Below are positions 8,876 to 17,401 of a DNA stretch of 64,000 nucleotides, one piece after another; the stretch's first letter is position 1; every line of letters begins with the position of its first letter. This DNA is from Sphingobacteriia bacterium 28-36-52 (GTDB lineage: Bacteria; Bacteroidota; Bacteroidia; Chitinophagales; Chitinophagaceae), in assembly GCA_002281575.1 (NCBI GenBank), contig NCGN01000001.1, positions 124,001 to 188,000 on the forward strand, given 5' to 3'. The position numbers and the translations under genes are program-made. The notes under the pieces were generated by a model. It was not told the DNA's origin. It was given only the letters and a program-made list of their open reading frames with translations, and made no database searches.

Positions 8876-9547
8876 ATGCGAAAGGATAGAGATTATAATG
8901 ATGGCTTTACCCATAAAGGGATGCGCAAGATATTAGTAGATACATTGCGTGAGAAAGGAATTACAGACGAAGCAGTTTTGGATGCAATAAATACCATTCC
9001 AAGGCATTTTTTTCTAGAATCAGCATTTGAAAAAATTGCTTACGAAAATCGTGCATTTCCAATTTCTGCAGACCAAACAATTTCTCATCCTTATACTGTA
9101 GCATATCAAACACAGTTGTTACAAATAAAAAAAGGGGATAAGGTATTAGAAATTGGAACGGGTAGTATTTATCAAACCACCATTCTTGCTGCTTTGGGAG
9201 CACAATGGGTTTATACAATTGAAAGGCAAAAGAAACTGTTTGATGAACAAAAGGAATATTATCATTTTAAAAAACAGTATCCAAATATTAAGTTTTTTTA
9301 TGGGGATGGATTTAAAGGGTTACCTACATACGCACCCTTTGATAAAATTTTAATTACTGCTGCAGCTCCTTTTGTTCCACCATTATTGCTTGAACAATTA
9401 AAGCCTGGTGGGTTTATGGTTATTCCAGTAGACGAAGGTGAGGCGCAAAGAATGATGCGGATTACTAAAAATATAGATGGCACACTTCAGGAAGAATTAT
9501 TTGAAGAATTCTCTTTCGTTCCAATGCTTCAAGGTAAAAATGTTTAA
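8876..9547 (+). CDS. pcm: Protein-L-isoaspartate O-methyltransferase
   Basis: A 223-residue SAM-dependent methyltransferase that starts the repair of isoaspartyl residues in aged proteins. The substrate motif SADQTISHPYTVA (around residues 62-74) and the SAM motif VLEIGTGS (G94-T-G96-S) are clear, as are VYTIERQKKL and DKILITAAAP. In the usual GTGSGYQ motif the second-last glycine is isoleucine here (I98, GTGSIYQ), which may be lineage-specific. The N-terminus is longer than in E. coli Pcm. Convergent with a barrel gene, with a terminator between them. Confidence 0.9.
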   Translation: MRKDRDYNDGFTHKGMRKILVDTLREKGITDEAVLDAINTIPRHFFLESAFEKIAYENRAFPISADQTISHPYTVAYQTQLLQIKKGDKVLEIGTGSIYQTTILAALGAQWVYTIERQKKLFDEQKEYYHFKKQYPNIKFFYGDGFKGLPTYAPFDKILITAAAPFVPPLLLEQLKPGGFMVIPVDEGEAQRMMRITKNIDGTLQEELFEEFSFVPMLQGKNV

Positions 9548-9578
9548 AAAAAGGGCCCCGATTAAATAATCGAGGCCC
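9546..9578 (-). terminator. Intrinsic terminator for the barrel gene at 9603-12260
   Basis: Inverted repeat GGGCC(C)CGATT / AATCG(A)GGCCC with a four-base loop and one C-A mismatch (9553-9578). Reading the minus strand, the hairpin is followed by seven Ts (complement of 9546-9552), immediately past the barrel gene's stop. Confidence 0.8.
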
Positions 9579-9602
9579 AACTCTTAAACTAAAACTTATC
9601 TA

Positions 9603-12260
9603 TTATTGCATCATATCCATTCCACCACTTTGATCTGCTTTGGTATTTTTTCTCTTGAATAAACTAGCATCGAATTTACCGAAACGGTAACTAAAGTTTA
9701 ATCTTAATACTTGAGGATCTCTTCTATTTTGTGTGGTTTGATTAAAGAATGAACTTTCAGAATAGCTTTGGAATAGCTGCGTTCTAAAAATATCATTCAT
9801 ACTTAAAGTAATAATTCCGCTACGACCTTTTTTCCAAGTAAATTCTTTACGAATGGCTAGGTCAATACCATATCTTGGTAAATTAAAACCTTGTGCCCCA
9901 GATTGAGGGCCACCTCCCCACATCATTCCGCCACGTCCTCCTCCGCCACCTTGTGGTAAAACGGTTTTAGCTTGATAATCTCCACTTAATTGGATTGATA
10001 ATCCTTTTGCAACTTTAAAGGTATTATTCATTTTTGCAAACCAACTCCATTGTTCTTGAATTAAATCAGGTTGACCTGGAACTGTAGCATTGATTTTGGA
10101 ATTGAAAATATTCAAGTTAACTGTCATTTCCCACCAACTGGTGACTGCCATTTTATTGGTTAATTCTAAGCCAAATGATCTTGCACTATTGGCGTTAATA
10201 AATGTGCTAAAGAATGCACTATCACCAGGAATTAAAGCATTTGCGTCTCTATAAACATACCTGGTTATTAAATTAGTAGAATGTTTATAGAAGGCTGTTG
10301 CTAAAAAATTGGATCCTTTTCTATAAGCATTGTTCCAGCTCATTTCGAATGAATTAGTGAATTCTGGACTTAATCCTGCATTTCCTACATTGATATTTTG
10401 CGGATCAGAATAATCTGGGAAAGGCATCAGCTGAAAGAAATTAGGTCTGTTTACTCTTCTAGAATAGTTAATTTGAAAATCTTGCTTTTCATCTATTTTA
10501 TAAGTGATAAATGCACTTGGGAATAAACTCAATGGAAATTTTACAGAAAAGGATGCAGAATCTGCACCTTTTGAATTCAATAAGGTTCCTACATAATTAG
10601 AACTTTCAGCTCTTAAGCCCAATTGATAGCTCCATTTATTGACTCTAAAACTATAGGTGCTATATGCTGCATAAACTGCATCTGTGTATTTATATCTACT
10701 ACTTATTAATGGAACGAGTTGGTATTGTCCAGTTAAGCTATTGAATCTAAACTGATCAAGCACATTGTTAAAATCTCTAATTGCCACTCTGCCACCTGCC
10801 TCAAATTTTTTATCGTCAGTAATCGGATTTTCATAATCAATTTGGAAAGTATGATTAGTAGTACTTCCTTCACCAACCCCTCGTTGAAGAATAGGTATTT
10901 CTTTTTGCGTACCATCTATATTATAAGTATAATTATTAATATTAGATAAGTTGTCGCTGCTGCTTTTATTATAATTATAGTCTGAAGAAATGTTGTGACC
11001 ATTCTTCATGAAATTGTGTTTGTAACTTAATTGGGTACCTATATTTCTAAAATTACGAGTTGACTGTGTCCCAATATTTGAGTAGGAGCTTTTAATCCCC
11101 TTAATAGTGGAATCTACTCTTTGTGTTTGCTCATTGTCAAATTGTCCTCTGTTAAAGTTGGCCGTTACAGAAATTGTATTTCTATTGTCTACAAAATAAT
11201 CTAGGCCACCTCTAAAGAACCCAAAATATCCTTGGTTGGTAGAATTCAATTGGTTGTAAATATTACTAGGAATAGATAAAATATTATTTCTGTCTGTAAT
11301 GCCTTCTGATATTGATTTACGTTGATTTAAAACACCACTTCCGGTAAAGTTTAATTTATTCTGACGAATATTAATATCGCCTCCTCCATTAATTCTTCCT
11401 CGGGAATCTATACCCATTCTTAATCCACCATTGTAACCAACTTTCTTGTTCTTCTTAAGTACAATATTTAATATACCAGCATTACCACCAGAAGCATCAA
11501 ATTTTGCTGAAGGGTTAGTGATTAATTCTACTCTATCAATAATGTCCGAAGGAATTTGATCTAAAGTAATAGTGGTTGGCCTTCCATCAATAAATAAAGT
11601 AGGAGCGGCGTTTCTTAAAGTAACATTACCGTCAATATCTACATTTAATGCAGGAATATTTCTCATTAATTCGGTTGCTGTTTGACCAGAACCCATTAAG
11701 TTTTTATCTACATTAAAAATTTTTCTGTCGATGCCTAATTCAAACTGGGGTTTAGTAGATGCAGTTACTGTAACATTACCCAAATTGGTGGCATCTTCTT
11801 CCATTTTAATATTACCCAAATCTTTATCTGCCATTCCAAGCATTTTCTGCATGTTACCACCATTTGCTCCACCTGAAGGCATTTTAATACCAAAACTGAA
11901 GGTTTGGTCTACTGTTTTATAGGCCAATGCGGTAGCATTTAATTTAAAATTGCCGAATAATGAAAGGTTTTCAAAACTAAAATCTCCATTTGCCTTGGTA
12001 ATGATTGTACCCAAAATGGCTTCTTTCATTTTTTTAGTAACTGTATCAAACTTATTTCCTCTTAATTGTACTGTAACTCCTTCAATGCCTTTGTTGGTTT
12101 TACTATCTACGATTTTTCCATAAAAATGGCCAATATTCATGTTTTGTCCTGCTCCAGCAGCACTTCCACGACCACCTGCCATTGCAGGCATTTGAGCAGA
12201 AGTAGTTGCAACGAAAAGGGTTAAAAACCCGATTAATCCTAAAAATTTACGCATATTCAT
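9603..12260 (-). CDS. TonB-dependent-receptor-like outer membrane beta-barrel protein, Gly-rich
   Basis: An 885-residue exported barrel protein. The start at 12260 gives a good signal peptide ending TTSAQ; an ATG six bases later is equally possible, while an upstream TTG is not needed. After a Gly/Ala/Met-rich spacer come a carboxypeptidase-regulatory-like domain (about residues 40-140), a plug-like region with IDGRPTTITLDQI and NAGILNIVLKK, and a long barrel with many Tyr/Phe strands (outer-membrane beta-barrel family 3). A Gly-rich loop near residue 780 and a Gln/Met-rich C-terminus are unusual. It resembles the barrel at 1335-3809 in architecture but not closely in sequence. Substrate unknown. 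Confidence 0.85.
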   Translation of the reverse strand: MNMRKFLGLIGFLTLFVATTSAQMPAMAGGRGSAAGAGQNMNIGHFYGKIVDSKTNKGIEGVTVQLRGNKFDTVTKKMKEAILGTIITKANGDFSFENLSLFGNFKLNATALAYKTVDQTFSFGIKMPSGGANGGNMQKMLGMADKDLGNIKMEEDATNLGNVTVTASTKPQFELGIDRKIFNVDKNLMGSGQTATELMRNIPALNVDIDGNVTLRNAAPTLFIDGRPTTITLDQIPSDIIDRVELITNPSAKFDASGGNAGILNIVLKKNKKVGYNGGLRMGIDSRGRINGGGDINIRQNKLNFTGSGVLNQRKSISEGITDRNNILSIPSNIYNQLNSTNQGYFGFFRGGLDYFVDNRNTISVTANFNRGQFDNEQTQRVDSTIKGIKSSYSNIGTQSTRNFRNIGTQLSYKHNFMKNGHNISSDYNYNKSSSDNLSNINNYTYNIDGTQKEIPILQRGVGEGSTTNHTFQIDYENPITDDKKFEAGGRVAIRDFNNVLDQFRFNSLTGQYQLVPLISSRYKYTDAVYAAYSTYSFRVNKWSYQLGLRAESSNYVGTLLNSKGADSASFSVKFPLSLFPSAFITYKIDEKQDFQINYSRRVNRPNFFQLMPFPDYSDPQNINVGNAGLSPEFTNSFEMSWNNAYRKGSNFLATAFYKHSTNLITRYVYRDANALIPGDSAFFSTFINANSARSFGLELTNKMAVTSWWEMTVNLNIFNSKINATVPGQPDLIQEQWSWFAKMNNTFKVAKGLSIQLSGDYQAKTVLPQGGGGGRGGMMWGGGPQSGAQGFNLPRYGIDLAIRKEFTWKKGRSGIITLSMNDIFRTQLFQSYSESSFFNQTTQNRRDPQVLRLNFSYRFGKFDASLFKRKNTKADQSGGMDMMQ

Positions 12261-12392
12261 CTTTATTAATAAGTGCAAAGTTGGTTTACGCCATGCTCGA
12301 ATGGTTCTTGCATTTTATAAGCGGTAATATGACAAGCCTGAGTGGATAAAGTTTAACTAAATCGGCGAATAGGCTGTTTAATCCGTCGGTGA

Positions 12393-12992
12393 CTATGAAA
12401 CAAGGGTTAAAATCACTTGAATAATTCCAATTAAAAACCCTAGAATGCCTCCAAGGATTTCAATAAATCGGAATTCTTTAGACATGATATCATTTAAGAT
12501 TTGTTCTAATTTATCTGTTGAAAATCCCTTTACTTTTTCTATTACTATTTTTTCTAAATCTAGCTCTCTTTGTAAATTACCCATATAAGACTTCATAATG
12601 CCAGGGAACAATTCTTTTAACTCGGTCATGAATACCAATTTCATTTGCTGAATGGTTTTGTCTCCAATAAACATACTGATGACAGGCATTTGGTCAGCAA
12701 GTTTTACCCTCAGAAAATGGTCAATATGAGCATCAATTTGTGGCATTAATTGATCAATATTGGCTGGATTGATAATTTTTGATTCAATATCTTGAAAGGA
12801 TAAAAGTTCATCACTTACCAACTTCCCTAATTTTTCGGCAAATTGTACTTGTCTTTTTGGAAATATACCAATGAACGTGATTCCAAGGATTTTTACAGGT
12901 TTTTTTGGATGAAACAACATTTTGATGGCTACCCAATTGGTAAACCAACCAATAAAAGCAGAAATAATAGGAATGAGATATAAAAGCTTCAT
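12393..12992 (-). CDS. DUF445 family membrane protein
   Basis: A 199-residue protein with a hydrophobic N-terminal helix containing the family signature GWFTNWVAIKMLFHP, followed by the Pro-rich FIGIFPKRQVQFAEKLG, a helical middle, and a C-terminal membrane helix (GGILGFLIGIIQVILTL). This is the layout of the DUF445/YheB family of unknown function. Short forms with one helix at each end are common in Bacteroidota. The gene follows tRNA-His on the same strand with a terminator between them, so it probably has its own promoter or depends on read-through. Confidence 0.85.
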   Translation of the reverse strand: MKLLYLIPIISAFIGWFTNWVAIKMLFHPKKPVKILGITFIGIFPKRQVQFAEKLGKLVSDELLSFQDIESKIINPANIDQLMPQIDAHIDHFLRVKLADQMPVISMFIGDKTIQQMKLVFMTELKELFPGIMKSYMGNLQRELDLEKIVIEKVKGFSTDKLEQILNDIMSKEFRFIEILGGILGFLIGIIQVILTLVS

Positions 12993-13003
12993 GTATTTAA
13001 GTT

Positions 13004-13037
13004 AAAAAACCTATAAAACATACGCTTTATAGGTTTT
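13004..13037 (-). terminator. Intrinsic terminator downstream of tRNA-His
   Basis: A perfect 12-base inverted repeat, AAAACCTATAAA (13006-13017) and TTTATAGGTTTT (13026-13037), with an eight-base loop. On the minus strand it directly follows the tRNA and ends in a T-rich stretch. The symmetry could also stop plus-strand transcription. Confidence 0.75.
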
Positions 13038-13042
13038 AAGTG

Positions 13043-13117
13043 GGAGAACGAGGGGTCTCGAACCCCCGGCCTTCAGTGCCACAAACTGACGCTCTAACCA
13101 ACTGAGCTACGCCCTCC
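13043..13117 (-). tRNA. tRNA-His (anticodon GTG)
   Basis: The minus strand folds into a full cloverleaf: an acceptor stem starting GGAGGGCG including the extra G at -1, which pairs with C73 as is diagnostic for tRNA-His; a D-arm with GCTCAGTTGGTTAGAGC; an anticodon stem TCAGT/ACTGA around loop TTGTGGC (anticodon GTG); and a T-arm with loop TTCGAGA. The 3' CCA is not encoded, so a CCA-adding enzyme is needed. A 12-base hairpin terminator follows. Confidence 0.96.
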
Positions 13118-13217
13118 GTTTTTGTGGATGGCAAAAGTAGTAAATATTTTTTAAAAAAACTTCATCCAAACCTTTGTTAATTGGTTTTATACATGCGATT
13201 GAAAACTATATTTAGAT

Positions 13218-13225
13218 TATTTTTG
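13218..13225 (+). promoter_or_regulatory. Candidate -7 box TATTTTTG upstream of prc
   Basis: TATTTTTG fits TAnnTTTG and ends eight bases before the prc ATG. A TTG at 13199-13201 is only 16 bases upstream, shorter than the usual spacing, so the call is tentative. Confidence 0.35.
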
Positions 13226-13233
13226 AAAAGATC

Positions 13234-15402
13234 ATGCAAAAATTCAAGCAATTTATGAAGAGTAGAAAAGGATTAGTGCTAACGGCCTTGGTATTATTTG
13301 GTTCATTATTTATTGCATTTCGCAGTATAAATGGGACAGATTCTAATGAAAAAATAGCCCAACAACAAAAACTATTGAATACAGTAGGGGCGCTTTTAGA
13401 ACAGCAACATTATAGCCCCCAAAAAATCAATGATGATTTTTCAAGAAAAATATTTAAAGCTTATTTAAGTCAATTGGATGGAGATAAAAGTATTTTCACT
13501 TCTGCAGATGTAAATGCTGTTAAAAAATTTGAGACAAGCATTGACGATGAAATTCATGGGTCTTCTATTCAATTTCAGCCAGCAGTTAGTGCTATTTATG
13601 AAAAACGTGTTGCAGAAACAATGCTGTATTATAAAGATATATTGTCTAAACCATTCGACTATAGCATTAACGATTCTGTTCAATTAGATGGAGATCAATT
13701 AAGCTATTCCAACTCAGAATCGGAAAGAAAAGATCGTTGGAAAAAGAAGTTGAAATATTATTCTTTGGAGCGTTTCGTAGATTTACAAGAGGAGCGAGAA
13801 AAAAATAAGGGAAAAGACAGCTTTAGAGTTTTGCCCGATGATAGTTTAGAGTTAGCTGCAAGAACCAGTGTGTTAAAAATGATGGATCGAACATTTAATC
13901 GTATCAAAACTACATTTACAGAAGAACAGCGATTCAATTCTTTTATAAATGTAATCACCAATACAATGGATCCGCATACCGATTACTATCCACCTATAGA
14001 AAAAAGAGCATTTGACGAAAGAATGAGTAATCAATTCTATGGCATTGGTGCTCAATTACAACAGGATGATAATGGAATAAAGATTGCTAGTGTTGTAACA
14101 GGCGGACCTGCTTGGAAATCTGGTGCAATAGTAGCTGGTGATATTATCATAAAAGTAGCGCAAGGTGCAAAAGAGCCAGTTGATGTAAGCGGGTATGGTA
14201 CAGAAGATGCAGTTAAAATAATTAGAGGAGAAAAGGGAACAGAAGTTAGAATTACTTTTAAAAAGCAAGATGGTACAACTAAAACAGTTTCATTAATCAG
14301 AGAAAAAATTGAACAGGATGAAGGTCTTGCTAGAAGTGCAGTAATCATGCAAGGAAAAGATAAAATTGGGTACATAGCACTGCCTGATTTCTACGCAAAT
14401 TTTGAAGATAAAAATGGTTTTAAGTGTTCTGAAGATGTTGCTGCTGAAGTTAGAAAATTGAAAGCAGAAAATGTAAAGGGAATTGTAATAGATTTAAGAA
14501 ATAATGGGGGTGGATCTTTGCTTGAAGTAGTAAAGATGGTAGGGCTATTCATTAAAACAGGGCCTGTTGTTCAGGTAAAAGAAAGAGATGGGAGAGTAGA
14601 TCAACAAACTTGGAGAGATAATGATGAGTCTGTATTATATGATGGTCCTTTAACGGTTATGGTAAATGAGCTTAGCGCATCTGCAAGTGAAATATTTGCT
14701 GCAGCAATTCAAGACTATAAAAGAGGTATTGTAATAGGAAGTAGTTCAACTTATGGAAAAGGAACAGTTCAAAGACCCATCCCATTTGGAAGACCTATTG
14801 ATTTTTATAGTAGTAGAACTGAATTTGGAGCTGTTAGTTTAACTTTTCAAAAATTCTATAGAGTAAATGGCGGAAGTACCCAGCTAAAAGGAGTTGTGCC
14901 AGATATTATTATGCCTGATACTTATGAGTATTTAAAAATTAGAGAAAAAGACAACCCCAATTCCTTGCCTTGGGATGCCATACCTCAAACAGCTTACCAG
15001 CCATGGCAAGGAATTGAGTCTAATAACTTAACCCAAATAATCAAAAAAGAACAAACTAGAATTTCTTCGGATGCAAGTTTGAATTTATTGCAAGACAACT
15101 TAAAATGGCTATCTAAAAACAGTGAAAACCCCATCAATTTGCAAATTGATCAGTTTAAACAAATGCAAAAGCAAATTACCAACACAGTTAATCAAAATAA
15201 TAACTTGTTGAAACTTAAATCTGAAATGAACGTGCAAACCCTTGAAGCAGAAAAAGATAAATTCTACAACAATCCAGATAAAAATAAAGGAATCAGATAC
15301 CAAGAATGGTTAAAGTTATTAAAGCAAGACTTGCAAATTGATGCAAGTACTAAAATTATACAAGAGTTAGCTACTCATCAATATAATACTGCAAAAAATT
15401 AA
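13234..15402 (+). CDS. prc: Carboxy-terminal (tail-specific) processing protease, S41 family
   Basis: A 722-residue periplasmic serine protease anchored by an N-terminal helix (about residues 14-32). It contains the Tsp N-terminal helical domain (about 40-250), a PDZ domain (GIGAQLQ through REKIEQ, about 270-355), the S41 core, and a C-terminal helical DUF3340-like extension. Aligning SASASEIFAAAIQDY and YGKGTVQ to E. coli Tsp places the catalytic dyad at S483 and K509, with D494 matching the third important residue. It degrades or trims proteins by their C-termini, for example envelope lipoproteins and murein enzymes. Its stop is 33 bases before the antiterminator gene. Confidence 0.93.
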   Translation: MQKFKQFMKSRKGLVLTALVLFGSLFIAFRSINGTDSNEKIAQQQKLLNTVGALLEQQHYSPQKINDDFSRKIFKAYLSQLDGDKSIFTSADVNAVKKFETSIDDEIHGSSIQFQPAVSAIYEKRVAETMLYYKDILSKPFDYSINDSVQLDGDQLSYSNSESERKDRWKKKLKYYSLERFVDLQEEREKNKGKDSFRVLPDDSLELAARTSVLKMMDRTFNRIKTTFTEEQRFNSFINVITNTMDPHTDYYPPIEKRAFDERMSNQFYGIGAQLQQDDNGIKIASVVTGGPAWKSGAIVAGDIIIKVAQGAKEPVDVSGYGTEDAVKIIRGEKGTEVRITFKKQDGTTKTVSLIREKIEQDEGLARSAVIMQGKDKIGYIALPDFYANFEDKNGFKCSEDVAAEVRKLKAENVKGIVIDLRNNGGGSLLEVVKMVGLFIKTGPVVQVKERDGRVDQQTWRDNDESVLYDGPLTVMVNELSASASEIFAAAIQDYKRGIVIGSSSTYGKGTVQRPIPFGRPIDFYSSRTEFGAVSLTFQKFYRVNGGSTQLKGVVPDIIMPDTYEYLKIREKDNPNSLPWDAIPQTAYQPWQGIESNNLTQIIKKEQTRISSDASLNLLQDNLKWLSKNSENPINLQIDQFKQMQKQITNTVNQNNNLLKLKSEMNVQTLEAEKDKFYNNPDKNKGIRYQEWLKLLKQDLQIDASTKIIQELATHQYNTAKN

Positions 15403-15435
15403 ACTACTTTTTTATATTGAACGATTACTAGCATT

Positions 15436-15945
15436 ATGGAAAAGAAGTTAGAAAAGAAATGGTATGCCGTTTATACCAAGCCAAGATGGGAAAAAAAGAT
15501 TGATACGGTTCTTGTAAGAAAAGGTATAGAAAGTTGGTGCCCACTTCAAAAAGTAGAGCGACAATGGACCGATAGGAAAAAAATAATTGAAGAACCTCTC
15601 TTCAAATCTTATGTGTTCGTATATATAGATGATACCGAAAGATCTAAAGTGTTAATGACTGATGGCGCATTAAATTTCGTTTATTATTTGGGCAAACCTG
15701 CTGTTATTAAAGAAGACGAAATAAACAATATTAAAGCCTATTTATCGGAGAAAGATGCAAAAATATCCATCATTTCAGACCAGGGCTTTTCAAGTGGAGA
15801 TTTAATAAAAGTTAATTACGGGGTATTTATGGATAAGGAAGGAACTGTAATTAGGGGCGGCAAGAAAAAAGTATATGTAGAATTACAAAGTCTTGGACAA
15901 GTAATGATTGTTGAATTTCCTGCAGTTTTCCTAACCTCTAAATAA
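15436..15945 (+). CDS. UpxY-family (NusG/RfaH-like) transcription antiterminator
   Basis: A 169-residue protein with an N-terminal NGN domain (KKWYAVYTKPRWEKKI, then WCPLQKVERQW and EEPLFKSYVFVYI) and a C-terminal KOW domain (about 115-165, with SGDLIKVNYG and KEGTVI). It matches the UpxY/LoaP/RfaH group of specialised NusG paralogues, which bind RNA polymerase and let it read through long operons. In Bacteroides such genes usually head capsule loci. Here it stands between prc and mtaB with no polysaccharide genes nearby, so its target operon must be elsewhere, or it acts more generally. The stop region overlaps convergent mtaB by eight bases. Confidence 0.88.
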   Translation: MEKKLEKKWYAVYTKPRWEKKIDTVLVRKGIESWCPLQKVERQWTDRKKIIEEPLFKSYVFVYIDDTERSKVLMTDGALNFVYYLGKPAVIKEDEINNIKAYLSEKDAKISIISDQGFSSGDLIKVNYGVFMDKEGTVIRGGKKKVYVELQSLGQVMIVEFPAVFLTSK

Positions 15946-17215
15946 TCCAATCAATTAGTTGGTTGGCCCATTCATTTCTATAAGGGGTACTAATTCTAAT
16001 GTAATTATCGGTATATCCTTCCATCATGCCTTCTTTATTATAGGCTTCAAATAGAACAGGCCTAGTTTTTCCACTATGCTGTTGTGCAAAATATTGCTGC
16101 TTCATGTAAGAGAGGTTCCGCAGGGTTTTATTACGCTCATTTCGGATTTGGATGGGTACAATTGGAGTAATTTCTAATGCTTTCGTATGGTCTCTTTCAG
16201 AATACGTGAATACATGTAAGTAGGATACATCTAATGAATGAATAAAATCAAAAGTTTCTTTAAAGTCTTCATCTGATTCGCCAGGGAATCCTACTATTAC
16301 GTCAACACCAATAGAGGCATGTGGCATTAATTGTTTAATTAAAGCTACACGTTCTGCATACAATTCTCTTTTGTATCTCCTACGCATGAGTCCCAAAATT
16401 TTATTGGATCCACTTTGTAGGGGAATATGGAAATGGGGCATGAATTGATCACTACTCGAAACCCATTCAATTAATTCATTGGTGATTAAGTTGGGTTCTA
16501 TAGAGGAAATGCGATATCTATTAATTCCGGAAACAACATCTAAAGCTTTAACCAGGTCTAAAAAAGTTTCGCCATGCACTTTGTCTCCATGTGCTCCTTT
16601 GCCAAAGTCTCCCAAATTAACACCTGTCAATACAATCTCTTTAACACCTTCAGATGCCAAATGAGCTGCGTTTGCAACCACATTGTCAATGGTGTCACTT
16701 CTGCTTTTTCCGCGAGCCATTGGAATGGTGCAAAATGAACAGTTGTAATCGCAGCCATCTTGCACTTTCAAAAATGTTCTAGTTCTATCGTGTTGAGAAA
16801 AAGAAGCATTAAAACCAGTTACATCTGCAATATCGCAACTGCAAATTTTGGCAGGGTCGTTTGTTTTGGTAAGCGCTTTAATATGATCAGTAATATTAAA
16901 CTTTTCAGCTGCGCCTAAAACGAGGTCTACCCCTGGAATGGAAGCAATTTCAGCAGGTTTTAGTTGCGCATAACAGCCAGTGATAATAACGAAGCTATCT
17001 GGTGATTTTCTTTGAATTCTTCTAACCAACTGCCTGCATTCTTTATCGGCATTATCAGTTACTGAGCAAGTATTAATTACATAAACATCCGCAGAGTCGG
17101 TGAAATCCCTCTTTTCGAAACCTTCTTTTTCCATAATTCTAGATAGGGTAGAGGTTTCCGAAAAGTTAAGTTTACAGCCAAGTGTATGAAATGCTACTGT
17201 TTGTTTCTGATTCAT
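15938..17215 (-). CDS. mtaB: tRNA t6A37 methylthiotransferase MtaB
   Basis: A 425-residue radical-SAM enzyme that adds a methylthio group to N6-threonylcarbamoyladenosine-37 of ANN-decoding tRNAs. The N-terminal UPF0004 domain carries cluster cysteines C14 (LGCKLN), C50 (NTCSVTD) and C81 (TGCYAQ). The radical-SAM motif CDYNCSFC gives C155, C159, C162. A C-terminal TRAM-like region ends the protein. MtaB rather than MiaB or RimO is chosen from the short N-terminus and the LGCKLNFSET motif. Needs SAM and two 4Fe-4S clusters. Convergent with the antiterminator gene, overlapping by eight bases. Confidence 0.92.
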   Translation of the reverse strand: MNQKQTVAFHTLGCKLNFSETSTLSRIMEKEGFEKRDFTDSADVYVINTCSVTDNADKECRQLVRRIQRKSPDSFVIITGCYAQLKPAEIASIPGVDLVLGAAEKFNITDHIKALTKTNDPAKICSCDIADVTGFNASFSQHDRTRTFLKVQDGCDYNCSFCTIPMARGKSRSDTIDNVVANAAHLASEGVKEIVLTGVNLGDFGKGAHGDKVHGETFLDLVKALDVVSGINRYRISSIEPNLITNELIEWVSSSDQFMPHFHIPLQSGSNKILGLMRRRYKRELYAERVALIKQLMPHASIGVDVIVGFPGESDEDFKETFDFIHSLDVSYLHVFTYSERDHTKALEITPIVPIQIRNERNKTLRNLSYMKQQYFAQQHSGKTRPVLFEAYNKEGMMEGYTDNYIRISTPYRNEWANQLIDWII

Positions 17216-17222
17216 GCAAATG

Positions 17223-17230
17223 CAAAGTTA
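17223..17230 (-). promoter_or_regulatory. Candidate -7 box TAACTTTG upstream of mtaB
   Basis: Exact TAnnTTTG match on the minus strand, seven bases before the mtaB ATG, implying at most a very short leader. No convincing -33 element. Confidence 0.45.
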
Positions 17231-17368
17231 ATACAGCTACCCCAAAAATCATTCATTGAAGCATCTTATGACTGTTCTAACTTTAAATAAGGCCATTTTA
17301 TAGCTGTAAAAACTTTCTTAAATCTGCGGAAACAGCCCTTTGTATTTCAAATTTTACCCATAATCAAC

Positions 17369-17376
17369 TATGTTTG
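17369..17376 (+). promoter_or_regulatory. Candidate -7 box TATGTTTG upstream of the DUF2723 gene
   Basis: Exact TAnnTTTG match, 25 bases before the ATG at 17402. A TTTG at 17339-17342 is 26 bases upstream, longer than the usual 20. The rest of the 186-base divergent gap shows nothing else clear. Confidence 0.35.
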
Positions 17377-17401
17377 CCAGTCTTTAAAAACCAAAACAAA
17401 T

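Noticed and set aside
9880..9960. Gly-rich stretch in the barrel gene considered as a DNA repeat
   Set aside because: It encodes a low-complexity glycine-rich loop in frame and shows no regular repeat unit at the DNA level.
12261..12278. TTG start extending the barrel protein by six residues
   Set aside because: ATG codons at 12260 and 12254 give a standard signal peptide without needing a TTG; the same reasoning was used for TTG or distant ATG alternatives of the PyrR-like, AAA+, OmpA, M48, thrS, pnp and Hsp20 genes.
13004..13037. 12-base inverted repeat beside tRNA-His considered as an integration (att) site
   Set aside because: The repeat is a perfect terminator-like hairpin with T-rich tail in the tRNA's direction, no integrase or foreign genes are near, and no copy of the tRNA 3' end is seen elsewhere in the window.
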